From Podospora pseudoanserina (taxonomy: Eukaryota; Ascomycota; Sordariomycetes; Sordariales; Podosporaceae): DNA of 64,000 nt. The notes under the pieces were generated by a model. That model was not told the origin of the DNA and made no database searches. It was given only the letters and a program-made list of their open reading frames with translations. The translations under genes were made by a program, and so were the position numbers. The stretch lies in assembly GCF_035222485.1 (NCBI RefSeq), contig NC_085923.1, forward strand, positions 930,001-994,000. The letters run 5' to 3'. This document shows positions 46,041 to 56,788 of the stretch, piece by piece. The first letter of the stretch is position 1, and each line of letters begins with the position of its first letter.

Positions 46041-46048
<8 letters not shown>

Positions 46049-46262
46049 AAACGCTGATTCATCAGTGAATTTCACGATCCCCAGACCAGCGCATGGTCTC
46101 TTTGAGCCGTCTCATCTATCTGCCACACCACTCACCCCCATCGCCCACTACTTACGACCTCAGGCACAACCTTCAACACTCATACTCACCATCACCCAAG
46201 CGCCGTCAATCAGCTGGCTGTTTCACTAGTCCACCCACCGGCTCATAGCTTTGTGAACAGCA

Positions 46263-47069
46263 ATGTCGACATTTACGGCCCTCAATGGGGGCTCACCAAG
46301 GCCTGCCGAGGCCATGAACGGGACGGCCGACGCGGAACGAGGACCCGGCCAATCGGCACCCGCAGATCCCAGGCCTGCCGCCGCTGAGAGCTCCACCACT
46401 AGCCAAAGACACGACAGGCTCCCTTTTCCAGGGCAATCGTCTCTCTCGTCGGCATCAGGACAGGAGGGATCGCACAAGAGGAAGCGCTCAAACTCGGAGT
46501 CTCCAACCAGGGAACGCCAGCCGTCTCCTGCCTCGAGAAGGGAGAGGTCCGAACGGACAGACCTGGCAGAAGCCACCGAGCGGGCCGGCAGATCAGAACC
46601 GGGAGATCGTCCTGAGCTGTATGGCGCTCAACGGGTCCGTTCGGAAACTCGCGACGGTTATAGCACCCCGCGGAGGGAGAGCTACCGGGGTTACGGCGAC
46701 GAGAGAAGGGACGAGAGACGGGAGGATGCCGATCACTGGCATTCACGAGAGACAAGAGAAGAGCGCAACTCCAGTTACGAGGGCCCTTACTCGGCAGGAC
46801 CGGTATCGGCCGTCTCTGACGACCAACCCGGCGATAGGCACCGGAGAGCCACGAGCCAGGGAGACAGCGCCGACTATGGGGATCAGAGCCCGGACGGAGA
46901 TGACCGAGGTATGTACTCGGGCCAGTACACGCCGGAGCAGCGCAGAGATGGGGTCATCCAGTCAGATCCCAAGAAGCGGAAGCGCAATTTCAGCAACCGC
47001 ACCAAAACAGGCTGTCTGACCTGCAGGAAGCGCAAAAAGAAATGCGACGAGACCAAACCAGAATGTAAG

Positions 47070-47109
<40 letters not shown>

Positions 47110-47654
47110 ATATGGCCCTCGATATGGGGTCGCGTTGGGCCCGACCTGTTTTGCTGAGGGCTAACAATCCTGCCAGGTAACAACTGTATCCGCGGCGGGT
47201 TTGTTTGTGCGGGATATCCCCCGCAGAGGGGAACATGGCAGAAGCCCGAGGCCAAACCGGCCCAAGTCACCATTGAATCGAAGGACCCCAACTACGTCCC
47301 ACCAGGTGCCTACGGGATGCCTCAGCAACCACCATACCCCCGGGAGCCGCTTCCGGGTCCGCCGTCCAAACGCGACTCGATTGCTTATAACCGCGTCCAG
47401 CCCACGCTCCGGATCACCCCCCCTCAGGGTCGCCCATTACAGTCTGACGACGATAGACTGACCGCATCCACACTTCCGAGCTCCGTGCTGAGCCCTGACA
47501 ACAAGCTGTCTGCTCTTTCTTCTGCCTACACTTCATCAGCCTCAGCCATGTTTCCCACGCCCATCAGCGCCGTCACCAACTCGGCCCTGTCTGACCGGGC
47601 ACCCAAGGAATACCAGAGGGTGCCGCCCCTGCATGACCTCACTAGGACCGACCC

Positions 47655-47691
<37 letters not shown>

Positions 47692-48625
47692 TCCCAGCAG
47701 TCGCAGCCTCCGCCATCTGCATCAGCACCTCCGCCGCCCCCCCCTCCTCCGCAAAGCACCACTGTTGCTCACCCTCCTTATAGTTTCCACACAGGCAGAA
47801 CGGCCACCCCGCCCACAGCCCAGGCCGCCCCTCCAGCCCCGCCGCCATCGTCGTCTGTGGGTGGCAGCAGCGGCGGGCCACAAGCCACCGCTCAGCTGGC
47901 CCTATCTCACACGCAATTTCCCTCTGACCGTCCCCGTCGCGAAAAGGAAGAGATGCTCAACGGCCGACAATACTACCCCTTTGACAAGGAGCTCGTCCTC
48001 GAGCGCGAGCGCTGCAACGCGGCCTGCTGGCGCTTCAACAACTCGACCAACCCCAACATTGGCGTCTCCCCAGCCGAGCGCGCCCGCCTGTTCAGAGACA
48101 TTCTCCATCCTCGTGAAGGCGTGCACCTCTCGCCCACTCTCATGTCCCCCGTCACGCACACGGGTCGGGTGGGCGACAACACGGCTGTCGAGGCGCCCTT
48201 CAACTGCGACTATGGGTACAACATTCAGATTGGGAACAATGTCTCGATTGGCAGAAACTGTCTGATCAATGACGTCTGCGAGGTCCGGATCGGGAGCAAT
48301 GTCATTATCAGCCCGAATGTGTGTATTTACACGGGGACATGCAGCACCGATCCGCGGAGGCGGGCGGGCAACAGCGGGACGCAGTATGGGAAGCCGGTGG
48401 TGATTGAGGATGACGTGTGGATTGCGGCGAATGTGGTGATTTTGCCTGGGGTGAGGATTGGGAGGGGGAGCACGGTGGGGGCGGGGAGTGTGGTTACTAG
48501 GGTGAGTTTTGTTTTCCAACAACATGAAAGATTGGGATATACTGACAGACGGACAGGACGTGGCGACGTATAGCATTTATATGGGGTTGAAGGCTGGGCA
48601 TAGGAGGGGGATTGCTTTTGTCTGA
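46263..48625 (+). CDS. Zn2Cys6 domain fused to hexapeptide O-acetyltransferase
   Basis: Exons 46263-47064, 47177-48501 and 48557-48625 give 731 aa. Residues 1-245 are disordered, Arg/Ser/Glu-rich. A binuclear zinc cluster uses Cys251, 254, 261, 268, 271 and 278 (C-X2-C-X6-C-X6-C-X2-C-X6-C), split by intron 1 exactly before Cys268. A low-complexity linker follows, with Gln12 at 429-440 and a proline run. Residues about 525-580 match the maltose/galactoside acetyltransferase leader (EMLNGRQYYPFDKEL). From about 600 a left-handed beta-helix of hexapeptide repeats (IGNNVSIGRN, VRIGSNVIISPNV, VWIAANVVILPGVRIGRGS) ends in GAGSVVTRDV. It contains the catalytic-type His/Asn surroundings of LacA/Maa enzymes, though I cannot confirm the active-site histidine. 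Such fusions are known in Pezizomycotina; the substrate is unknown. A promoter-bound acetyltransferase is an inference. Confidence 0.9.
47071..47109 (+). repeat. (GTT)13 microsatellite in an intron
   Basis: Thirteen GTT units begin immediately after the GTAAGT donor of intron 1 in the fusion gene. They account for more than a third of the 112-nt intron and create alternative GT dinucleotides next to the true donor. Confidence 0.92.
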
Positions 48626-48900
48626 TTGAGCTAACCATCCATCTCTTGTTTTTCTTTTTCTTTCTTTGACGCTCGCATCAACAACATCATTATTCATTGG
48701 AACAACAACTAACTGGGTATTATCCTGTCTTTTTTTCTTCTTCTGTTTCTTTAAGCTTGTTGTAATCATCATGTCTTTTTATGATACCCAATATTTGATG
48801 TATTCTTTTTCTGTCAATCATGTAATGTATGCTAGGAGCCGAAAGTGTCTCATGTTTCTTCTTGTTGTTTCATGGGAGGAAAAGGGAGGGGAAGGAAGAG

Positions 48901-48902
<2 letters not shown>

Positions 48903-48952
<50 letters not shown>
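48903..48952. repeat. (GT)25 dinucleotide microsatellite
   Basis: Twenty-five GT units in the 3' flank of the fusion gene. Confidence 0.95.
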
Positions 48953-48956
<4 letters not shown>

Positions 48957-49820
48957 ATAGCATCGGCTGGGCTGGTGGCTGTGTACGGGTATGGTATGAC
49001 AGTTAGGGGAAGGGGGTATCAGAAAGGGGGAGGGGCAGGGGAGAGGTTGAGGAAATATAAGTTTATTGCTTACTGTCTGGGTGCTTTGTTTGATGGTCCA
49101 ATGTCTGTTGAATGCTCAAGTGTTTACCGTATGACATGCATGACTGACTGTATTGTATTTTACAGCTGTTATCAGCCATAGTATGCAGAGAAGAGGCACG
49201 GTTTGAGTCGAGGTCGTAATTTTAGATACCTTGCATGGTCTATCACGGGCTGATAGGGGAAGGGGGGTTAATATGACTTTTTATGTTGTTGGTTCTTTTG
49301 TTTGTTGGATGTCTACTACTACCATCGAGCGCACTATATGGCGATCAAAAAGAGGGAGGTCACAGATTCGGGCTGGGCGATGTGGTGATGGGGAACTTGT
49401 TGTTGCAGGAGGAAGAAGGGTCAGTAAATGGGTCAGTTGGTACATCCCGCCCAAGGTTCGATCTGGGTGTGTATGACAAGCTGCCCGATGGTTGGGCGGT
49501 GCCAACTGCGGAGGAGCAAGGTTGGGTGTCCGGACGGAATGGGTGTTTGCTTGCATTTTCAGGAGAACACTGCTGTCTGCGTCTTGTAATGGAGGGGACC
49601 TGTCTTGAGGGTATGTATGAGTAAGGCCGTCTCTCGTTGTCTGCTGTCATGATTTCACCGATTTACACCGGCCGGAATGATATGCCCACCTTTGTATGTG
49701 TAATAAGATGTCCATTACAGATCGTTGCCCATTTTCTTATCCCAATCGCTGCGTTTATGGTAGGTGTGCATTGTCCAACGACAAACCTCCAGAGGTCCAT
49801 GATATCTTGCATAAGTAGGT

Positions 49821-49845
49821 AAAAAAAAAAAAAAAAAAAAAAAAA
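49821..49845. repeat. A25 homopolymer
   Basis: Twenty-five A followed by TAAATAAAG. It resembles a poly(A) tail, but no retroposed gene sequence precedes it that I can recognise. Confidence 0.8.
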
Positions 49846-51802
49846 TAAATAAAGAAACCTGCCTTGCCCTCGCAGCAAATCCACTGAATATTTTCAGCTC
49901 ATTCTTCCCTCGACCTACGGACCTAAAACCCTCTCACCTCTTGCCTTTCTATGCATGCCGCATCACCATTCCATTCCCTCGTCTAGGTCCCACCTCCAAA
50001 GAAGACAAGAGCAGCCAAATGCCACCAAGCGGCGTAGCCTCCGCGACCAGCAACAATGACCGCGCTTGCCTCGTCACCTCCCCCGCTTCGTCTGTAAATT
50101 CACTAGTAAACTTTTCCGGTTGTGTGCTTTTACCTACCTTATCTCGAAGATAGTCAGCTCTGTTTCGGGGGGTGTGATAAGTTATCTATGCGTCCAACCT
50201 TGCAGGTTCGGTTGTGCGTGTAACCTGGAACATCAGGCCGAGATCCGGGACCACCACCGCCGCCGCCGCTGCCGTCATGATGAGGTCTGTTGGTGGGAAC
50301 CCGGAATCTTGACGCTGTGCAACAACAGTTGCTGGTAATGGAGGGATGGTGTGCAAGACAAGCGACCAGCATAATATGGGCTGGCCGCCGGATGTGCTCG
50401 GTTCAGCGCGGACGGGAGGGAGGGCTCTGGGGTTGCGGTGTAACGCTTCGCGCATGTTTTTTTTTCGCGTTTAGTGGTAGAGAAGAGGTCGGCTTTTGAG
50501 TTGGGGGGATACTGATAGTAAGGCATTGGGAGTTGGCGGTGGTCAATAGTGCCGGGCCAGGAGGCCAAACCAAACAACACGCGGGATAATATGACGGGAC
50601 TAGATGGCGGTCGCGGGGGGGATGTGATTCACTTTATTATTTCGGTGTTGGACAGGCTCTATAATGTCATAGCAAACACGGTCAATGTTGTTCGAGAATG
50701 GATGTCGTTGTTACCGGTCCTATTGCAAAACGACGCCCACAGACAAGCTCCATTGTCAGAAAGAAACCAAGTTTTTTCGATCCACCTACCTAGGAAACAC
50801 ACAGCACCCCCTATTCAAGCAAAACCTCTTGAAATCATTGCAACTTGGAGGCCGGCTGAAATACCTGGCCCCCATTACCATCTCTCAGCTATCAGCTTTC
50901 TACCAGCATTAGTTTAACATGGCAGTAATATCATGCTAAAGAACCCTCGCCGAGAAACAAGCCCGCCTCAAATCTGGCGGAGCTAACGCAAGTCACAGGT
51001 ACGCAAGTCCGTCTGTCGTTGCCGTCGACCGTGCCGCCCCGGCACGGCACACCCGAGCGGCAGAGTGAGATTCGGACCGGGGGATCTTGTTATTTTTGAG
51101 GTGAGTATATGAGGTCAATGTACAAGAACATTTGGGGGCGGATTGGCGGGGAACTCTACCTCTGCGTGAGGGGAAAGAGGCGCGGTGATGGCCAGGTGAG
51201 GCCGGCGGATGATGCTCTTTGTCGGTTTGGGCCCGAGGGGAGTGGTCATTATTTAGGCGAGTTGATATTGGATCGGGTTATGGGAGGAGGGTGTCGGACT
51301 TTGGGAGTTTGGTTGTGGTGTATTTTGTTTCTCCTAGGGGTCGGTGACGAAGACAGAATGCTGTGGTGACGTATGATACGTCGAGCGAGTGAAGGTTCTG
51401 AAGAGACAACCATGATGTATGAGTAAATAGTATATATCAAACTTCATACTTGTGTTCTCAGGCCAAATCTACAGAGTGCTGAATAAAGGATGGCTCGTTG
51501 GTGCCTGGCTCAGTCTTCGTAAGTTGACCAACCGCGAGCCTGAGTATAATGTGTTGGGCAATCTGGAGATAGAATGCTACGTTGACGCAGCTGCAGTGCA
51601 CATAGTAGAGCTTGCATCTTGTATCCCCATCGGGATATCGGATCCAACCACACAGTGCTACAAGGCCCTTACAGTGTAGACACACCACTGTAAGAACATC
51701 AACCCATAGAAAACGAACAGTCCTGGCATGGAAGTCCTTTGACCCCCCGATATATCTATTAGTGATGCATCTATACCATGCGTTTGTGAAGGTATGCCAT
51801 CA

Positions 51803-53548
51803 TCAACACCTAATCTCAACGCCCCCCTTGCTCACGGTCAAATACTTGACTCCCTTGTAAGGTTTCATGTGCTCCACCATCCCTCTACTCTTCCTCGGGT
51901 CAATAATGATGCTCTCAACCTTGATACCGCTCGGCAGCCACCCTTTGACAGCAAAACTAACCAAAGCCGAGCTCGGCATCAAAATCTTATTCTGCGCCTG
52001 TCTTTTCTCGTCCCGTTCCGCTTCCCAAGCCTTATCCACCCCTTTCTCCTTTGTAGTACTCGTGACCGCAATGTCTTGATACGGCTCGTCGTAGTTATAG
52101 CCCCCACCACCACCACCAAACCCAAACCCAGTCGGATCACCCTCCTCCCCCTCCTCCGTCACCTGCTGTCCCACAACCGTACACCTCAACACAAAAGCAG
52201 ACATGCCCTGCGCCAGCTCCTTGTTGCTAATCGTCCACTCCAGCACCCTCTCCCCAGGGTTATACGTCGCATCCCCTTTACTCGGCCTAATCTCCGGCAC
52301 ATTCCTCACATCCGCCGGCAACGGCACGGTAATCACCAAATCATGCAGCGAAGGCGACGCCGGAGTCCCGGCATTCGGAATCCCAAACCCTCCTCCCGGC
52401 CCACTGCCACCCCCTGACCCTCTCCCCTGAAGCCCAGTCCTCGCACCCAACCCCCCTCCTTGCACGCTCCCGCTGCTCCCAAAAACCTTATTCAACTGCA
52501 CCCTCACCTCAAAATCCGACCCCGTCAGCCCCAACCCCGTCTTCATCTCCAGACTAACCGGCAGTTTCACATTCCCCATAGGCGGCTTCCCGTCCTCGTC
52601 AAAAGGCAGCAAATCAACCTCATACCCCGCCAACGTAAACCTCCCATCTGGCGGGACAAAGCTCAACACGCCAGGTTGTTCCCTCCACTTTGCCAGTCTG
52701 ACACATGGGTGAAAAACAGGCAAGTCAACGATCCCCTTCAGGTTATGCTTCCCCGACGGCCCGCTCAGCGTAACCACAATATCCGGCACTCCCGAAACCT
52801 TGGTCGTGAACGCTATCGTACCGTTGGCAAACGCCGCCAGCGGTCTCCCCGACGGCGCGAGCGTGACCGACAGCGTCTCCACCACATCGGCGTAGAGCTC
52901 ATTGGAAGTGTGCCGGACATTTGCCCTCCTCCACGGCAGCGCGGGGGTGTTTTGTGATATCAGCGATGACGACGATGCAGCGCTGCTTCCCATACCTCCC
53001 CCCAAACCCCCGGCAAAGTTCTTCCCCGCAGATAGGTTCAACCCCCCCAGTAGCTTGTCCACCCATCCTTCCACCTCGACCATGTCCCTTAGTGCGTTTG
53101 GTTCGGTGGTGTTGACCGTTCCGGCATCACACATCTCTGTGAGGAGCTGGGCGACGACATCGTAGTTGCTTTCGATTTTGTGAGCCAGGAGTGGCGCGCC
53201 GAGGAATTCTTCAAAGGAGTCGACGATGCGGTGCAGGAACTCGAGGACGAGGAGGGGTTCGACTTCGGAGGAGGTGGTGATGAGAAATAAGAGATTGGCG
53301 TGGGCGAGGGAGAAGACCAGGGTTGGAGGGTTGGTCTGGGAGAGGTAGATCAGGTTCGGTCGTGGGGCGGGATGGGAGAGGTAGAAAGGGAGGAGGTAGG
53401 AGGGGGAGAGGGGACGGGAGGTGTAGGTGTGGGAGAGGATTGGGCTGCTTTGGTAAAAGGTCTCAGCAGAAGAAGTGCAATTTAAAGTTGGAGAGAAAAC
53501 TTACTTGTGCTCGTCGTAGATGTGAAGCGCCTCGATGACCCCGTTCAT
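51803..53548 (-). CDS. APM3: AP-3 adaptor complex mu subunit
   Basis: Medium subunit of AP-3, which sorts cargo from the Golgi or endosome to the vacuole. Exons 53505-53548 and 51803-53447 (57-nt intron, GTAAGT) give 562 aa. The short first exon encodes MNGVIEALHIYDEH, the start of the longin-like N-terminal domain. The split codon restores N-SPILSHTYTSRPLSPSYLLP, as in fungal AP-3 mu. The mu-homology domain runs from about residue 200 to the end, with the closing MKPYKGVKYLTVSKGGVEIRC-type strand; the Gly-rich loop (GFGFGGGGGGYNY) is a fungal insert. The gene lies divergent to the DMO2 gene, with 250 bp between starts. It is intact. Confidence 0.94.
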
Positions 53549-53798
53549 GGTGGGCAGCTAGGTTAGTGTGTGGTTGAATGTGGTTCAGTTGGGGGGAAGC
53601 TGTTTGTTGGCGGGCACTGACGCAATGAGCTGTGGGAGCTTGCAAGGGTTCTTTGGTGTGCCAAACGCTTGGCGCGCGACAAAGGCCGTTTTGACAAGTG
53701 GGTCTTGAATTTGATGTTCCTGAACGTCTCATCCTCGAGGTCTCTCACTCCAAGTCAAATAACACCCATAACTCACATCTGCATAACATCTCACAGAA

Positions 53799-54151
53799 AT
53801 GGCTAAAGACGACATCCCACGCCTCTCCCTTCTCGACAGGCCCGAGAAGCTTGAGGATCTGCTCAAGCAAGACAGAGATGACGACTGCCTTTCGTGCAGG
53901 ATAGTGGGTATGTTTTCGCCTTCTGGTTCATCTCATGTCATGGGCTCATGTTCTAATCCTGCATAACAGGCGGCGGTGCATTCTTGGGTCTTGCTGGTTA
54001 CAGCTATCTCTCCGGTCAGCAACAATTACAAGCACAAAAGGCTGCCATCTTGGCTTCAAAATCGAGATTTGGTATACGCAGCAGGAGTGCCGCCATCACG
54101 GGTCTCTCGTTAGGATTGGCCTATCTGGGTCTGTATAGGCTGTTTAAATGA
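53799..54151 (+). CDS. DMO2: DMO2/DUF4536 small mitochondrial membrane protein
   Basis: 96-aa protein from exons 53799-53907 and 53970-54151 (62-nt intron, GTATGT donor). It has a hydrophilic N-terminus (MAKDDIPRLSLLDRPEKLED) and a CLSCR motif, Cys-X2-Cys-Arg. The first membrane segment is GGGAFLGLAGYSYL, then a basic loop and a second segment ITGLSLGLAYLGLYRLF. The CxxCR-plus-glycine-helix pattern with two short membrane spans is that of the yeast Dmo2 / animal DMAC1-like domain; DMAC1 is a complex I distal-arm assembly factor. The yeast relative is present without complex I, so the role here is uncertain. A complex I subunit gene lies 1 kb away, probably by coincidence. Confidence 0.85.
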
Positions 54152-55217
54152 GGAAACGGAGGTTATGGAGGCACGAAGATAAGCAATCACCACTCAATTG
54201 GGAAGACACCAGCTGTCATCTGATTTGGGCATTTCAAGATCTATGTCTCTTCGAATCCAAAGGGACCAATGGAAAAGAACACCGCCGAGCCAAGTCAGGG
54301 AGCCGGAGGGAAGACAAGTCGTAGGAGGAGAGGGTGTAGAAAATAGCCTGTACCATAATGTGTATATCATCATCTATTGCATCCACACCACATCCTACAT
54401 ACATCGGGCTGAACGCAGTACAGCAAGGCATAGAACAGCATGTCGAAAGCAGAAGAAGAATGTCAAAAGTTCACCAGCCAAACCCCAACACCTTCGCCAT
54501 CCTCCCCCTCCCCCCATCCATATCCCTCATCTACATCGCCTTCTTCCTCCTCCGACACCACCTCTCCCTCAGCACCGAACTCACCCACTTCGTCATCTTC
54601 ATGCTCGTCGGTCACTGGCTCAGCTGCCTCTTCATGCACATTCTCGGCGAGTTAGCCTCCAGGTTCGGACACAAGCTTGGACTTGCCATCATCTCCCTGA
54701 TCATCAATCCACTCCGTCTTGTCGGTGGTTTCAAGTCACTTCCTGTGGCCATGTCTGTGTGGCTTGGTACTTTAAAAGCAACGGGGGATTACCGATGACT
54801 GCCAGGAATGGTTTGTTTGTGGGTACCCAACTCAGAAAATGGGCATAGATGGGGGGGAGCGCCTGCTTGTGGGATAACGTCGTCCAAAACAGATTACAAT
54901 TTTGTCCTGAGATAAAGATTTCGAGCTCTAAACACCACATGATTCGTGTCAATGCATATTCCAAAGCAACATTCTGCATAACATACAGCAAACAGCCGCT
55001 CCCTCCATCATGTTTCTAAACAAACGAGGGAGTCAAGGCCTTTTCAAAGAACCATATGTACAGTACAACCTCCACACACACGCACACAAGGACAGGACAC
55101 TCTTTTTATGGGAGATGGAAAGTTTCCCATTCCAAAATTCCCACCAAACCTCCTCTTCTAATGAAGCCCCCAAGACTTTTCCCACCAACTCACCAACCCA
55201 TAAACCCCACCCAAAAC
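54152..55217. other. Intergenic with an undecided ORF pair
   Basis: At 54466-54795 the plus strand is open for a hydrophobic 110-codon stretch (from MSKVHQPNPNTFAI) with C-biased third positions. The minus strand over the same bases reads an acidic stretch (EDDEVGEFGAEGEVVSEEEEGDVDEG). Each is the codon-aligned mirror of the other, so composition cannot tell which, if either, is real. No homologue was recognised, so neither is called. Confidence 0.35.
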
Positions 55218-56058
55218 TCACTTCCGATACCACATCCTCGTAATCTTGGTATTCCGCATCTTCCTCTGCAGCTGAAAAATCCCATACATCAACGCCTCGC
55301 TCGTCGGCGGGCACCCCGGCACATACACATCCACCGGCACAACCCTATCACACCCTCTCACAACACTATAACTATAGTGATAATACCCACCCCCATTCGC
55401 GCACGACCCCATCGAGATAACCCAGCGAGGTTCAGGCATCTGATCATACACCTGCCGCAACGCCGGTGCCATCTTGTTGGTCAGCGTACCAGCCACAATC
55501 ATGACGTCCGACTGGCGAGGCGAGGCGCGGAAAATGATACCGAGCCTGTCTTGGTCGTAGCGCGGGGTAGAGAGGTGCATCATCTCGACGGCGCAGCAGG
55601 CCAGACCAAAGGTCATGGGCCAGAGGGACGACTGCCGGCCCCAGTTGGTGATGATGTCGAGGGTGGTGCTGTTAAACACATAGTTAGCAACGGGGGTGGG
55701 GAAAGGGGAAAGGGAGGGGGAATGACGTACAGCGCGTATTGGACAAAGCCCTTGGTGCCCTCCTGGCTGGGAAGGGGAACCTCCTTTCGTTCGTGGAGCT
55801 TCGACAGCCCGTATCCACCGTGAGGCTGGACAGCGCCGGCGTCCTTGCGGGCCGACGACGAGATGGCCGCCGCGGCGCGGAGGGGGACGAGCTGGGTCAT
55901 GGTAGGGCGTGCTGTTCAAGAGTAGCAACAATGATTAGACTTGTGTTCCTTATCCCCCGTCCCTCTCCCAGCAACCACATTCCCCCCTCTGCCCAAAACA
56001 TCCAGCTCAACTTACCTCGCAGCGCCAGCGAGGCGCCTGTCCTCGCGGAGGCAAGCAT
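55218..56058 (-). CDS. nuo19.3: NADH:ubiquinone oxidoreductase 20-kDa subunit (PSST)
   Basis: NDUFS7/NuoB homologue of mitochondrial complex I, which carries the terminal iron-sulphur cluster N2 that passes electrons to ubiquinone. Exons 56016-56058, 55731-55911 and 55218-55668 give 224 aa. The first 14-codon exon ([14 protein letters not shown]) plus the start of exon 2 form the basic presequence. The N2 cluster ligands are seen as the adjacent cysteines in LACCAVE, and Cys in GSCANGG and PGCPP. The quinone-site motif [11 protein letters not shown] is intact, and the C-terminus TRMWYRK is typical. A downstream ATG in exon 2 ([10 protein letters not shown]) could mislead gene finders. Length matches the Neurospora 19.3-kDa precursor. 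Confidence 0.96.
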
Positions 56059-56788
56059 CTTGTCCGTGGTATAGGTTGTGGTAGGTGGTCTGGAATTCGT
56101 CGTCGGCGTTCCAAGCCTCAATTGCCGGGCCCCGAGCAGGTAAGTCGCACGAGGTAGCGGAGTGGTTGTTGAGTGGAGAGGTTCCGAAACGGCGAGCAAC
56201 TTGGGGAGATTGGGAAAAAAAACCCCCACGAACGAACTCGATCCCTATCAAAGGCTGGGAAAGTGGCGGTTCGACGTTGATATCCCCGAGCGCTTTTCGC
56301 CTACTCTCTTTCGCCCGCCCGCCGTGCAGGGGCCAGGTTCTAAGCACAAACTGGCGGGTTTTGATTGGTGGGGTCGCCTGAATATGGGGTACAAAATGAC
56401 CCGCCTTTCGCAACGCTCGGCATTTTCCGACTTGTTTTGAAGCTATGGCCAGCTTTGAGCTCTGATGGCGGTTCTAATTGGTGACGACATCACTTGATGT
56501 TGAACCTCCCATACGTTCCGATGAATCTCATCAAGAGTTACTCTGTGTACAGACACCAATTCTATGAACAGAGGGAATTTGGGGGACTTTTGACATGATT
56601 ATCTCCATCAGCAAGGAGGATCTTTACCCACAAGACTAAGCAAAGATATCTATGCATTGCTGACATGGAAATGCAAACCAATGGGAGGTCGACCTCCAAT
56701 CCAACATCTCAAGCCTCGACGATAAATACAACAGATGCTAACAATGAAACCCAAACAACACGCGCACCTCATTATCAATGTCGGCCCA
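56059..56788. other. Intergenic, promoter of complex I subunit
   Basis: 730 bp holding the promoter of the complex I gene and the 3' flank of MPP10. No gene was seen. Confidence 0.6.

Larger units (their letters stand above)
39416..46262. other. 6.8-kb gene-poor region
   Basis: No gene can be supported here on either strand. The longest ORFs (180 codons at 40337-40879 and 156 codons at 41895-42365) lack bias, domains and splice context. No tRNA or 5S rRNA was seen. Features noted are an ACAGG repeat at about 45465-45545, a T29 run at 46012-46040, and a G/C-rich block at 41400-42600. The right part is probably the promoter and 5' leader of the fusion gene that follows. Long intergenic regions like this often flank conditionally regulated genes. 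Confidence 0.55.
48626..51802. other. Convergent intergenic region
   Basis: 3.2 kb between the stops of the fusion gene (+) and AP-3 mu (-). It contains a (GT)25 repeat and an A25 run. A 113-codon ORF at 49283-49624 starts with a signal-like MLLVLLFVGCLLLPSSALYG but has no other support. No other gene candidates. Confidence 0.5.

Noticed and set aside
49821-49845. A25 run as a retroposon tail
   Set aside because: No element body, target-site duplication or reverse-transcriptase-related sequence was seen beside it.
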